Source: Leptospira jelokensis
GTDB lineage: Bacteria > Spirochaetota > Leptospiria > Leptospirales > Leptospiraceae
Direction of reading: 5' to 3'
Assembly: GCF_004769635.1 (NCBI RefSeq)
Contig: NZ_RQGH01000011.1
Coordinates: 147,501-211,500 of the forward strand
DNA: 64,000 nt
Position numbers and translations under genes: made by a program. Of the stretch, positions 55,401 through 64,000 are shown piece by piece. Under the pieces are notes generated by a model. That model searched no databases. It saw only the letters and a list, made by a program, of their open reading frames with translations, and was not told where the DNA came from. Each line of letters opens with the position of its first letter. Within the stretch, counting starts at the first letter, position 1.

Positions 55401-58008
55401 CAAAGTGCAAGTCCGCTCGCCATTTCGCGAAGGCACTGCCCTTGTGAGTTTGGAACGAGAAGGTGTCATTGATTACTTTGTGACCCAAGTGAGTGGAAAA
55501 GATCCCTTTATCAATATTCCCATTAAGAAGGAATATGCACCCAATGTTTATATCTCGGTATTTCTTGTTCGTGGACGTATGGGAGATCCAAAGCCAACAG
55601 GACTTGTAGACTTAGCAAAACCAAGTTACCGTTTGGGTTTAACCATGCTAAAAGTAGGTTACAAACCGTACAATTTGTCCGTATCGGTCACTCCAAACAA
55701 AAAACAATACCAAGTTCGGGAAACTGCTGATGTCGAATTAGAAATCAAAACCTCAGATGGCAAAGTACCATCAGAAAATACAGAAGTAATTTTGGCTGTT
55801 GTTGATGAAGCACTGCTTGAACTTTCTCCTAATCCCACCTGGAATTTGTTAGATGCCATGATGGGAACAAGGCCCCACCAAGTGGTCACCTCCACAGCAC
55901 AATCACAAATCATTGGAAAACGGCATTTTGGACTGAAGGCAAAACCAGAAGGAGGGGGAGGTGGAAAACAATCCACTCGTTCCTTATTTGAAACCTTACT
56001 CTATTGGAAGGGAAAGGTAATTGTCGGTAAAGATGGGAAATACAAATTTAGTTTTCCATTAAACGATTCCTTAACTTCCTTTCGGATTGTCGCAATTGCC
56101 ACATCAGGTGCCAAAGAGTTTGGAACAGGCATGGCAAAAATCCAAACTTCCCAAAAAATACAATCCTTTTCAGGAATTCCACCAATTGTTCGGTTAGGTG
56201 ATACACTGCAACATGAAGTGAACCTTCGGAATGCCTCTGACACCAAGGAACAATTGCGTGTACGTTTGAGTGTGGTGGATACAAAAAATGGTGTGGAAGT
56301 GAAATCTGATTTGGAAACAAAGTCAGCTATGTTGGCACCTGGGGAAACAAAACTCATCACTTGGGATTTAACCGTTCCAGAAGATACCACAAAACGAAAG
56401 TTTGCTTTAGAAGTTTCCTCACCAAACGGAAATGTGATGGATTCACTCACGGTGGAACAAACTGTGATCCCTGCTTTTTCGGAACGTGTTTACCAAGCAG
56501 GACTTTTGTTATATGAAGCACCTTTTAAGGAAACAGTGGTCACACCGCCTGGTTCAAAACCTAACTCAGGCAAAATGGTTTGGAAAGCGTCACCTACCAT
56601 TCTTACAAGTCTCAGTGGCATCCAAAAATACTTCCAAACCTATCCCTATGCTTGTATGGAACAAAGGGTTTCCAAAGCCATTGGCTTACGTTCTGATGGG
56701 TTATGGAATGATGTTGTATCCGATCTAAATTCATTTTTAGATTACGATGGACTTGTGAAATACTTTCCACGGATGGAACATGGAAGTGAGATCCTCACAG
56801 CTTACGTTTTAACATCCGCTAAACTTTCAAACAAAACCATTCCAGAAGAAACTTTGGTAAAAATGACAAATGGACTCCAAGGATTTTTGGACGGAAGGGT
56901 GTATGGAGAACGTTACCGATTCGGAGCAGACCTTGTGGTTCGTAAGATCATTGTTTGGGAGGCACTCACTAGGTACCAAACTTATGATTGGGAACAAGTC
57001 CGACCCATTTTTGATGGACTGGAATTTTTACCAACAGCATCTTTAATCGATTTATCAGAGATTTATAATCGAGTGAATGGGGCAGATCCTAATGTTAAAA
57101 ATCGCCTATTTAGTGTATTGCGATCAAAACTCAACCTACAAGGTTCCGAACTCATCATCGCTGATTCTGGGTTTACCAATCCATGGTGGATTTTAGGAAG
57201 TCGGGATTACACGATGGCCAAGTTTTTGCTTTGGTCCATAACAGAACCCTCTTATAAAAAAGACCTAGCTCGGATCATCAAAGCATTTGTAAAAATGCAA
57301 AAACAAGGAAGGTATGATAGTACATTAGGAAATGCGTATTCAGTTCTCGTTTTTGATCGTGTGAGTAAACTCATCGAAGGTGAAAAGGTGGCAGGTGGAA
57401 AGGTCAAAATCCAAACAGAAAAGGAAAGTTTTGCATTGGAACCCAATGGAAAACAAACCATCTCACAATCCCTTGGCCAAACTCCTGAAACTCTCACGGT
57501 GACCTATGACGGAAAAGGGAAACCATGGCTTGAGTGGTCGGTTCAAAGTATCCTCCCACTGAAGGAACCCATTGCCAGTGGCTATCGGATCAAACGTACT
57601 TGGAAACCCCTCCAAGTGGCAAAACCAGGTGTTTTGTCGAAAGGGGATACGATTCAGGTGAAACTCGAAATTGATGCTGATTCCGATAAGACTTGGGTAG
57701 TCGTCGAGGACCCGCTCCCTCCTGGATCTCTCCCGCTTGGGCGGGGGTTTGGGCGTGAATCCCAAATCGGACAGGATGGTCCCAAGGAGACTTCGTACTA
57801 CTTAAGTTTTGAGGAAAAAACCTTATCCCTTTACCGAGCTTATTTTGAATACCTTCCGAAAGGGAAACATGTCATCGAACACAGTTACCGTTTGAACCAT
57901 GTGGGAAATTTTGTGATGCCTTCGACTCGGGTGGAAGCGATGTATTCTCCCGAAACCCATGCCGAATGGCCGAACGAAATCGTGAGGATTTCGGAAAATA
58001 AGGACTAG
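52405..58008 (+). CDS. Bacterial alpha-2-macroglobulin (thioester protein)
   Basis: The 1867-residue product traps proteases by a bait region and an internal thioester. Seen: N-terminal signal peptide (ILSLVLVDADFSQ, no lipobox), a string of MG domains, the A2M middle block (ETLLYWKGKVIVGKDGKYKF, FPLNDSLTSFRIVAIATSG) and the thioester motif CMEQ (C1417, Q1420) in YPYACMEQRVSKAIG, followed by the helical TED domain. The Leu of the usual CLEQ is Met. It is longer than E. coli YfhM (1653 residues), and unlike that protein has no lipid anchor and no penicillin-binding protein 1C gene next to it. It precedes a sulfatase by 29 bases. Likely an envelope defence against host or predator proteases. 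Confidence 0.93.
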   Translation: MFFRLRVLFVLILSLVLVDADFSQSAPPSIEFFTPNGFVKLPKQVTVRFTKPMVALGDIRPVTEIFQVNCPFSGTSRFIDSTTWVYEFEKEVPGGVVCRFDLKEGTKSFSGEKIQGEKSFSFHTGGPSVRYSSPYNGSSIAEDQVFLLHLDGKPDLTSFQKFAYFRSEELGNRIPVVLVTGSERKTFLQSLGKKDKEETVVLKAKQTFLPDKQIQLVLGKGIKSVWGGEIPEDEVQTYTVRPVFSARFSCERTTADANCIPILPVTLSFNSPVSQELIDKIKLVGKDGKEYPKQKTSGKGNEYSDWVSFPGPFPENAEFEIRISEIIDDANRSLANSAAFPLKFKTDEFPPLAKFSAKFGILESKANPALPVTLRNLEANLPVKSTSLGMGGKSQKTMDILEIQKWFQALSKVERNQSVFQTQATNAKVNSFQMPKPNGKKPMEVVGIPFDSPGFYVVELTSEVLANHLFASGEGKKMYVSSSALVTNLSPHFKWGKDTSLVWVTSLDTGLPEAGVQIKILDCQGNLKGAGITGKDGTMLFGNINFQEVPYCGYHELGSGLTIFAQKNDDISFTSSTWEKGIESWRYQLPQANTGYANYLESIVLDRTLFKKGETVHLKHVRRSFGNKGLLPADPKEYPPMVVIKHEGSGESFSSPLVWSFPGHAESEFKIPKNAKHGVYLVTYPYNNEDTSYGRTITQFRVEEFRLPVLKGNIQLAGDSQNLISPKEAKVLFGLEYLSGGGASQMPVKIRSQVVPSFYSPKEEYSAFSFTPDSIKEGKWKVSGYEEEEIEETKPKVVSTNAKTDDKGFLSHTFTDLKSIPGYGNLQVEMEYADPTGEIHTAFRSFPVSQSEVHLGILPDGWYFTEDKVKLQLLVLDAKDKPVISQKIKVNAFKKEFYSNRKRLVGGFYAYEHYEEVNRLGEFCEGKTDSKGILICEGKSPSTGDIVFIAETKDKNGNVTNSSYQVWVSAKEEAWFDVSDHNRMDILPEKRSVEVGETIKVQVRSPFREGTALVSLEREGVIDYFVTQVSGKDPFINIPIKKEYAPNVYISVFLVRGRMGDPKPTGLVDLAKPSYRLGLTMLKVGYKPYNLSVSVTPNKKQYQVRETADVELEIKTSDGKVPSENTEVILAVVDEALLELSPNPTWNLLDAMMGTRPHQVVTSTAQSQIIGKRHFGLKAKPEGGGGGKQSTRSLFETLLYWKGKVIVGKDGKYKFSFPLNDSLTSFRIVAIATSGAKEFGTGMAKIQTSQKIQSFSGIPPIVRLGDTLQHEVNLRNASDTKEQLRVRLSVVDTKNGVEVKSDLETKSAMLAPGETKLITWDLTVPEDTTKRKFALEVSSPNGNVMDSLTVEQTVIPAFSERVYQAGLLLYEAPFKETVVTPPGSKPNSGKMVWKASPTILTSLSGIQKYFQTYPYACMEQRVSKAIGLRSDGLWNDVVSDLNSFLDYDGLVKYFPRMEHGSEILTAYVLTSAKLSNKTIPEETLVKMTNGLQGFLDGRVYGERYRFGADLVVRKIIVWEALTRYQTYDWEQVRPIFDGLEFLPTASLIDLSEIYNRVNGADPNVKNRLFSVLRSKLNLQGSELIIADSGFTNPWWILGSRDYTMAKFLLWSITEPSYKKDLARIIKAFVKMQKQGRYDSTLGNAYSVLVFDRVSKLIEGEKVAGGKVKIQTEKESFALEPNGKQTISQSLGQTPETLTVTYDGKGKPWLEWSVQSILPLKEPIASGYRIKRTWKPLQVAKPGVLSKGDTIQVKLEIDADSDKTWVVVEDPLPPGSLPLGRGFGRESQIGQDGPKETSYYLSFEEKTLSLYRAYFEYLPKGKHVIEHSYRLNHVGNFVMPSTRVEAMYSPETHAEWPNEIVRISENKD

Positions 58009-58037
58009 GAAAAGTTTACGGATAAAGAGGGTTTGGA

Positions 58038-60320
58038 ATGATGACTCTAATGGGTCCGAACCAAGCCCCTCTTTTCCCCATCCGAATTTTCAAAATATCC
58101 TTTTATCATTCAGTTTTTTTTTATCTATTTTTCTTACTCTTTAATACTAGTTTTACCATTATGGGAGTTGATGTAGGTGACTTCCTAAAACAGTACTTAG
58201 GTGCTTTTTTTGGAGTTTATCTCTCTACGACAGTAAAAGTTTTTTCTGTATCTCTTTTTCTACACACTACTCTATTTACTCTCGTCCACTTAATTTTCAG
58301 TTTTTTAAACAAACAAAAGATAAGTTGGTATGTGTTAGTTGGTTCGGTACTAGGAATTGAATTTTTAGCGCTTTCGGAATCGATGATTCGGTTCCCTCAA
58401 ATATATGGTGAATTCTTTTTTTTCCGCTATCCAAGTTTTGCACCATTACTTTATTTTTTGACAGACCATATCCCTCCCATTTTACCTTCAATGGTTTTGA
58501 TTTTGGCCTTGGGAATTTTGTTTGGACTTCTGTTTCGTCAAACTTACCTTTATAAAACCAAAGAAAGTTTTTTTGCCATACTCCATGTTTTGGTTTTAGG
58601 TTTCCTCCATATCCATGGATTGTATTTTTTTGGATTGGTTTATTTTGCCTTTATTCTCTGGCAAGGAAAACGATACCAAAATGTCCATATCAAAACCTAT
58701 GGACTTGGTTTTGTTTTCCTTTTGTTTTTGTACCTAATTCCGAGTATATGGACCTCTATCTCATCCTTTCGTTATTCAAAACAGTTGGGAAAACCTCCCA
58801 TTTATATTCTTTCTGCCGATTCTTTGCGTTATGATAAAATAGGATACCAAATCAATGGATCCTCCATCACACCAAATATCGATTTGTTTAAAAGAGATGC
58901 CTTCCAGTTTCACGACCACCATACAACGATTCCACGAACCTTTCCAAGTTGGACTGATACCCTAACTGGTAAATATGCAATGGATCATAAAGTTCGGGAT
59001 ATGTTTCCATCTCCAGAGGAAAAACAGCGGATCGGTTCTTCATCCTTCCCAACGATCCAACAATTCTTAAATAAAATTGGGTATGAGAACTATGCAATCG
59101 GTAGTTTTGCCGCTGATATTTTTCCGAGAGCCAATTTTGGTTTTGATTCTGTTTTTGCTCCTAACTTCAATGCAAGGATCATGACTGTGCAAAGGACTGC
59201 GGAAACACAGATTATGGTTTTGCCATTTCTTGTTGGTTCTTGGTTTTCGGGTGGGATGTATTTAGAAGAATTGGATGGCCTTTCGACTTGGGGAGATGGG
59301 AAAAGGCTGATAAACCGGTTCCGTTCTTTGGTAAAAGAAAAAAAAGATTCTCCATATACGATCACCTATTTTTCCAGTGTGATTCACTTTCCATACACTC
59401 CTTCATACCCATATTACAAACGTTATACGAATTCAGATTACTATGGGAAATACAAATACCTAAAATTTGTGGACCCTACGGATGCAAATCTACCAAATCA
59501 GGAAGAAATCTCACAAATTCGTAGCTTATTTGATAGCGCAGTTTATGCCTTTGATCAAGAATTTGGTGAAATGATAGGATATCTGAAAGACCAAGGGATT
59601 TATGAGGATGCCATCATCATCCTCACTGCCGATCATGGTGAAGCTTTGTATGAAGATATCCACGGACAAGGGCATGGGGAACACTTACGTGGGGAATCTG
59701 TCACACATGTTCCTTTCATGATCAAGTTTCCCAATTCTTCTAAGTTCCAAGAAGCCAGAGAAAGCGAAAGGGAGTTTTTTGGAATCACTTCCAGTGTGGA
59801 TTTGGTTCCAACATTTTTAGATTATTTCAAAATTCCTTATCCATCGGAATACCCAGGTAAATCGTTGTTAGGCGTCTTAAAGGAAAAAGATTGGAAAGAA
59901 GACCGATTTGTATATGCAGAAACTGGGATTTGGTTTTCTGATGTTGGGAATCATTTTTTCCAAAAACAAAGGATCCCATATCCAAATATCTTATCCCTCC
60001 ACCAAGTTGTACCGGAAGAAGATTACCAAATTATGATCACAGATCCAATTTATCGGGAGACAATTGCATTTTCCAAACACAGAAGCATTCAAAATTCAAA
60101 TTACAAATTGATTTACATTCCCACAAGGGAAGGTGTGAAATTTGAGTTATACGATCGAAAAAAAGACCCCCTCAATCAAACGAATCTTTATCCCAATCAC
60201 CCTATGGCTGCTAAAATGAAAGACGTTTTGTACAAAACAGTTGTGAAATGGGAGAGTGCCTCGGTTGCCGGGGAATATTTAATACCAAGTTCTTTATCAG
60301 ATATCAATGAAAACTTATAA
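58038..60320 (+). CDS. Membrane sulfatase / alkaline-phosphatase-superfamily enzyme
   Basis: The 760-residue product has about five to six membrane helices in residues 10-250 and a large extracytoplasmic sulfatase-type domain from about 255. Seen: [16 protein letters not shown] (first metal Asp), [18 protein letters not shown] (nucleophile region, Ser or Thr, no Cys for formylglycine), [15 protein letters not shown] and [20 protein letters not shown]. The layout is that of LtaS- or phosphoethanolamine-transferase-like enzymes, so phosphotransfer on a glycolipid is as possible as sulfate release. It follows the macroglobulin gene by 29 bases and carB starts 17 bases later; the three may be co-transcribed. 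Confidence 0.83.
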   Translation: MMTLMGPNQAPLFPIRIFKISFYHSVFFYLFFLLFNTSFTIMGVDVGDFLKQYLGAFFGVYLSTTVKVFSVSLFLHTTLFTLVHLIFSFLNKQKISWYVLVGSVLGIEFLALSESMIRFPQIYGEFFFFRYPSFAPLLYFLTDHIPPILPSMVLILALGILFGLLFRQTYLYKTKESFFAILHVLVLGFLHIHGLYFFGLVYFAFILWQGKRYQNVHIKTYGLGFVFLLFLYLIPSIWTSISSFRYSKQLGKPPIYILSADSLRYDKIGYQINGSSITPNIDLFKRDAFQFHDHHTTIPRTFPSWTDTLTGKYAMDHKVRDMFPSPEEKQRIGSSSFPTIQQFLNKIGYENYAIGSFAADIFPRANFGFDSVFAPNFNARIMTVQRTAETQIMVLPFLVGSWFSGGMYLEELDGLSTWGDGKRLINRFRSLVKEKKDSPYTITYFSSVIHFPYTPSYPYYKRYTNSDYYGKYKYLKFVDPTDANLPNQEEISQIRSLFDSAVYAFDQEFGEMIGYLKDQGIYEDAIIILTADHGEALYEDIHGQGHGEHLRGESVTHVPFMIKFPNSSKFQEARESEREFFGITSSVDLVPTFLDYFKIPYPSEYPGKSLLGVLKEKDWKEDRFVYAETGIWFSDVGNHFFQKQRIPYPNILSLHQVVPEEDYQIMITDPIYRETIAFSKHRSIQNSNYKLIYIPTREGVKFELYDRKKDPLNQTNLYPNHPMAAKMKDVLYKTVVKWESASVAGEYLIPSSLSDINENL

Positions 60321-60337
60321 GAAAAAAAGAGGAAACT

Positions 60338-63300
60338 ATGCCGCAACGTAACGACTTACAATCAATTTTGATCATCGGATCCGGACCAATCGTCATCGGG
60401 CAGGCATGTGAGTTTGACTATTCCGGAACCCAAGCAACAAAGGCTTTGCGAGAAAAAGGAATTCGAGTTATATTAGTGAATTCGAATCCTGCAACGATTA
60501 TGACGGATCCCGATCTTGCAGACGCTACCTACATCGAACCACTTACTGTCCCAGTCCTTGAAAAAATCATTAAAAAAGAAAAACCAGATGCCATCTTACC
60601 TACAGTAGGTGGACAAACTGCCCTGAACTTAGCCCTTGCCTTACACCGTGAAGGCATTTTAGAAAAGTACAATGTCGAACTCATTGGTGCCAAAGTTGAT
60701 GCCATTCGCAAAGCCGAAGATAGAGAACTCTTCAAACTTGCGATGGAAAAATTGGGAATTCGCGTCGCAAAGTCATATATGGTTTCTGATATGGAAGCCG
60801 CAAGGAAAGCAAAAGATGATATCGGATTTCCTATCATCATCCGTCCTGCGTTCACCTTAGGTGGTACAGGTGGTGGAACTTGTTATGACGAATCTGAATT
60901 TGAGGAGATCGCTCAAAAAGGTTTATCGGCTTCTCCAATTTCTCAAATCCTTGTAGAAGAGTCTGTAATGGGTTGGAAGGAATTTGAATTAGAAGTGATG
61001 CGGGATCTAAATGATAACGTGGTGATCATTTGTTCCATTGAAAACCTAGACCCAATGGGTGTTCACACAGGAGATTCGATTACGGTTGCCCCACAACAAA
61101 CATTAAGTGATAAAGAATACCAAAGACTTCGTGATATGTCGATTGATATCATACGAGAAATTGGAGTGGAAACTGGTGGGTCCAATATCCAATTTGCTGT
61201 GAACCCTGAAAACGGTGATGTGATTGTGATTGAGATGAACCCAAGGGTATCTCGTTCTTCTGCACTTGCCTCCAAAGCAACAGGTTTTCCAATCGCAAAA
61301 ATTGCAGCTCTGCTTTCGATTGGCTATACCTTAGATGAAATCAGAAACGATATCACTCGCGTAACACCTGCTAGCTTTGAGCCGTCCATCGATTATGTTG
61401 TGACTAAAATTCCAAGATTTGCATTTGAAAAATTTCCAGGTTCTGACAATACCTTAGGTGTCCAAATGAAAGCTGTTGGGGAAGCAATGGCCATTGGACG
61501 TAACTTCAAAGAAAGTTTTCAAAAAGCCTTACGTTCATTGGAAACGGATCGATTTGGATTCGGAAGTGATGGGTATTTAAAAGAACTAATGGAATGGGAA
61601 GCGATTCCCAAAGAACAAAAAAAGGAATGGCTGACTGCGAAAGTAAAACGCCCAACCGACAAACGAATTTTTTATGTTAAGATGGCGTTTGATTTTGGGA
61701 TGAGTGTAGAAGAAATCCATGAAATTTGTAAAATTGATCCATGGTTTTTATACCAATTTGAAGAACTTTTCCAATTGGAAAACAGATACCGTAAAGAAGG
61801 CAACCAAATCATCGAAGAGATGAAACGAGCTGGTTTTTCGAATCGCCAACTTGCTTTCCTTTCGAAGGAAGAACAAATTTTAGCACAAGTGAGAAGTGGT
61901 GCGGCCATTGAAATCACAAAAGCGAAAGTGGATAAAACTCTTAGAGAAGAAGAAGAAAAAATTGAGGCTTACTTAGAGGAAAAAAACATCCATCCAGTTT
62001 ACAAACGAATTGATACTTGTGCAGGTGAATTTGAAGCCTTTACGCCTTATATGTATTCTTCGTATGATGAAGAAGATGAATCGGATGTAACTTCCAAAAA
62101 GAAGGTGATGATCCTTGGGGGAGGCCCCAACCGAATTGGCCAAGGGATCGAATTTGATTATTGTTGTTGCCATGCTTCTTTTTCCTTACAAGAAGCAGGA
62201 GTTGAATCAATCATGGTTAACTCCAATCCAGAAACGGTATCCACGGATTACGACACATCAGACAGATTGTATTTCGAACCACTTAGTTTAGAAGATGTGA
62301 TGGCGATTTTCAAAAAAGAAAGGCCTGATGGTGTGATCGTTCAGTTAGGTGGCCAAACCCCTTTGAAACTTGCGAAAGCATTGGAAAAAAGAGGGGTTCC
62401 AATCCTTGGAACAAGTCCTGATTCAATTGACCGTGCTGAAGACAGAAAACGATTTGCGGAAGTATTGGATAAGTTAAACCTAAAATCCCCAGAAAATGGA
62501 ATTGCATCTTCCAAAGACAAAGCTCGAGAAATTGCAAGAAAAATTGGATACCCAGTGCTTGTGAGACCATCCTATGTGTTAGGTGGTCGGGCGATGCTCA
62601 TCGTCAATGAAGAAACAGAATTAGATAAATACATGGAAGAAGCAGAAGAGGTGTCGGAAGACAGACCACTCCTTGTGGATTCCTTTTTACAAGATGCAAC
62701 CGAAGTGGATGTGGATGCACTCTGTGATGGAAAGGATGTATTCATCGCGGGAGTGATGGAGCACATTGAAGAAGCAGGGATCCATTCTGGTGACTCCGCA
62801 TGTGTATTGCCCCCTCAAAGCATTTCACAAAAGATGATCCAAGAAATTGAAGAGGCAACTTACCGATTGGCTTTAGAACTTGATGTAAAGGGACTCATTA
62901 ATGTCCAATATGCAATCAAAGATGAAACACTTTATGTTTTAGAGGTAAACCCAAGGGCATCGAGAACAGTTCCTTTTGTTGCGAAATCGATTGGAATCCC
63001 TGTCGTGAAAATTGCCGTGAGACTGATGCTCGGTGAACCACTTTCTTCCTTTAAATTGGGAAAACGATTCACAGCACCGATGATCACTGTCAAAGAAGCA
63101 GTGCTTCCGTTTAGTAAGTTTCCTGGTGTCGATACCATCCTTGGTCCTGAAATGCGATCCACAGGAGAAGTGATGGGAGTTGCGGCAACCAAGGGTGAAG
63201 CCTTTGTCAAAGCGCAGATCATGGCAGGGGAGGAACCTCCTAAACATGGGACCGTTTTTGTTACGATCAATGACAAAACAAAAAAAGAACTTTTAGAATC

Positions 63301-63649
63301 TGTAAGATCACTTTCCAATCTTGGATATAACATCATTGCCACGGAAGGAACTCATAAGTTTTTATCAGACAATGGAATTTTATCCAGTAAGATCAATAAA
63401 ATCTATGATGGGTACTTTCCAAACGTGATTGATTACATCAAAGAGAAAAAAATCCACCTCATCATCAACACACCATTGTCTAGGGTAACTCGTGAAAACG
63501 CATTTACAATCAGACAAGCAGCGATCAAATACAAAGTACCTTGTCTCACTACTTCACAAGCGGCAAAGGCATTGATCCATGGCCTTGTGGAAATGAAAGA
63601 CAAAGGTTACTCTGTGAATTCCCTTCAGGAAATTCACAAGAAAAAATAA
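60338..63649 (+). CDS. carB: Carbamoyl-phosphate synthase large subunit
   Basis: The 1103-residue product makes carbamoyl phosphate for pyrimidine and arginine synthesis. Both ATP-grasp halves are visible: [20 protein letters not shown] and [15 protein letters not shown] in the first, [20 protein letters not shown] and [15 protein letters not shown] in the second, with a C-terminal MGS-like regulatory domain ([29 protein letters not shown]). About 30 residues longer than E. coli CarB, with an acidic insert before the second half ([14 protein letters not shown]). SD GAGGAAAC. carA is not in the window. Confidence 0.97.
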   Translation: MPQRNDLQSILIIGSGPIVIGQACEFDYSGTQATKALREKGIRVILVNSNPATIMTDPDLADATYIEPLTVPVLEKIIKKEKPDAILPTVGGQTALNLALALHREGILEKYNVELIGAKVDAIRKAEDRELFKLAMEKLGIRVAKSYMVSDMEAARKAKDDIGFPIIIRPAFTLGGTGGGTCYDESEFEEIAQKGLSASPISQILVEESVMGWKEFELEVMRDLNDNVVIICSIENLDPMGVHTGDSITVAPQQTLSDKEYQRLRDMSIDIIREIGVETGGSNIQFAVNPENGDVIVIEMNPRVSRSSALASKATGFPIAKIAALLSIGYTLDEIRNDITRVTPASFEPSIDYVVTKIPRFAFEKFPGSDNTLGVQMKAVGEAMAIGRNFKESFQKALRSLETDRFGFGSDGYLKELMEWEAIPKEQKKEWLTAKVKRPTDKRIFYVKMAFDFGMSVEEIHEICKIDPWFLYQFEELFQLENRYRKEGNQIIEEMKRAGFSNRQLAFLSKEEQILAQVRSGAAIEITKAKVDKTLREEEEKIEAYLEEKNIHPVYKRIDTCAGEFEAFTPYMYSSYDEEDESDVTSKKKVMILGGGPNRIGQGIEFDYCCCHASFSLQEAGVESIMVNSNPETVSTDYDTSDRLYFEPLSLEDVMAIFKKERPDGVIVQLGGQTPLKLAKALEKRGVPILGTSPDSIDRAEDRKRFAEVLDKLNLKSPENGIASSKDKAREIARKIGYPVLVRPSYVLGGRAMLIVNEETELDKYMEEAEEVSEDRPLLVDSFLQDATEVDVDALCDGKDVFIAGVMEHIEEAGIHSGDSACVLPPQSISQKMIQEIEEATYRLALELDVKGLINVQYAIKDETLYVLEVNPRASRTVPFVAKSIGIPVVKIAVRLMLGEPLSSFKLGKRFTAPMITVKEAVLPFSKFPGVDTILGPEMRSTGEVMGVAATKGEAFVKAQIMAGEEPPKHGTVFVTINDKTKKELLESVRSLSNLGYNIIATEGTHKFLSDNGILSSKINKIYDGYFPNVIDYIKEKKIHLIINTPLSRVTRENAFTIRQAAIKYKVPCLTTSQAAKALIHGLVEMKDKGYSVNSLQEIHKKK

Positions 63650-63667
63650 GAGATAGAGGAAACATCA

Positions 63668-63713
63668 CCAATCGCGGATTCCTTTCTGGGAAAGGATTTC
63701 ACGATTGGGTTTT
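63668..63713. terminator. Terminator after carB
   Basis: CCAATCG (63668-63674) pairs with CGATTGG (63702-63708), with an inner near-complementary stem (CCTTTC/GAAAGG) around TGG, then G and TTTT. It lies between carB and the convergent DUF1499 gene and may serve both. Confidence 0.72.
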
Positions 63714-63752
63714 CGTTAGGGAAAACGTAAGGTACTAAAGTATCCTTTGTAT

Positions 63753-64000
63753 TTAAATGGTAAGGTCCTTTAAGAGTGTTTCGATTCGTTTTCGGTTCAC
63801 TCCAAAGTCTGATTTGCCGAGTCTTGATGCCGAACGAAAATGCAATTGTTTTGTTTTTTCATCAAAATAAAATTCGACATCGTCCACATAACGCATCAAA
63901 AATGATGTAAACTCCACATAAAGGTAATTGTTTTCTTCTTTGATGATTTTTGTACGTGGTGTTTCCAAAATCCTTTGTTTTAAGATTGCCACTGCTTCGC
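63753..64000 (-). CDS. DUF1499 family protein, C-terminal part (runs off the window)
   Basis: The frame is open to the edge of the window, so the gene is partial: a GTG at 63992 is inside the frame (preceded by Glu-Ala) and is not necessarily the start. The visible 80 residues carry the C-terminal signature of DUF1499: ILETPRTKIIKEENNYLYVE, SFLMRYVDDVEFYFDEKTK and FRSASRLGKSDFGVNRKRIE. The function of the family is unknown; members are often exported. Convergent with carB. Confidence 0.8.
   Translation of the reverse strand, partial: EAVAILKQRILETPRTKIIKEENNYLYVEFTSFLMRYVDDVEFYFDEKTKQLHFRSASRLGKSDFGVNRKRIETLLKDLTI

Noticed and set aside
1..64000. CRISPR arrays, tRNA or rRNA genes, prophage or transposase genes
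   Set aside because: No regularly spaced repeats, no tRNA-like cloverleaf arms, no rRNA landmarks and no integrase or transposase motifs were found on reading both strands.

Overview
The window looks like chromosomal DNA of a spirochaete of the genus Leptospira. I infer this from the many small exported proteins with spirochaetal lipoboxes (Asn, Ser or Gln-Asn next to the lipid Cys), a PilZ protein resembling a leptospiral family, the LysR-leuCD pair, frequent TTG and GTG starts, and a base composition that I estimate by eye near 40% G+C. The species cannot be fixed by reading alone; a saprophytic clade is my guess. I see no rRNA, tRNA, CRISPR array, phage or intact insertion sequence.

Layout. 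0.1-5.2 kb: a CAP-domain exported protein, a decayed zone with at least one clear pseudogene (TfoX N-domain remnant) and three other unclassified short reading frames, and two tandem ankyrin-repeat lipoproteins. 5.2-8.3 kb: a degenerate HD-GYP protein divergent from an outer-membrane barrel protein. 8.4-11.4 kb: a LysR regulator divergent from leuCD (branched-chain amino-acid synthesis), with two LysR-type palindromes between them. 11.5-16.0 kb: exported proteins and lipoproteins, one a metallo-beta-lactamase-fold hydrolase. 16.1-21.4 kb: three adjacent beta-propeller lipoproteins (NHL, delta-60-like and a seven-blade KWxGGVLAPNG repeat) that share one N-terminal Cys-containing header. 21.5-26.3 kb: a hypothetical protein, a start-less remnant, an SGNH hydrolase with a membrane-anchored partner, and a HEAT-repeat lipoprotein. 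26.5-28.3 kb: a thiol-peroxidase-like protein overlapping a COG0523 (ZigA/YciC-type) metal GTPase. 28.5-34.2 kb: acyltransferase, chemotaxis receptor, acyl-CoA dehydrogenase and amidohydrolase. 34.2-39.8 kb: a six-gene run of lipoprotein, porin-like protein, ZnuA, ZnuC, ZnuB and methyltransferase. 39.8-48.7 kb: tmk, a small lipoprotein, an EAL-YkuI_C phosphodiesterase, a radical SAM protein, a PilZ protein, guaB, a LolA-like protein, rsmE and a Cys-rich small lipoprotein. 48.7-52.2 kb: three Leptospira-type hypotheticals. 52.4-64 kb: a giant alpha-2-macroglobulin, a membrane sulfatase, carB and the end of a DUF1499 gene.

How it fits together. The most coherent system is a candidate zinc-starvation regulon. 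A near-identical palindrome (core TTTGCAAC-N3-GTTGCA) lies upstream of the COG0523 GTPase/peroxiredoxin pair and upstream of the lipoprotein-porin-znuACB operon. I propose that both are controlled by a Zur-like Fur-family repressor, and that the unclassified lipoprotein and porin form the outer-membrane arm of zinc uptake. A second theme is cyclic-di-GMP (intact EAL-YkuI_C protein, PilZ protein, degenerate HD-GYP). A third is a set of exported repeat proteins of unknown partners.
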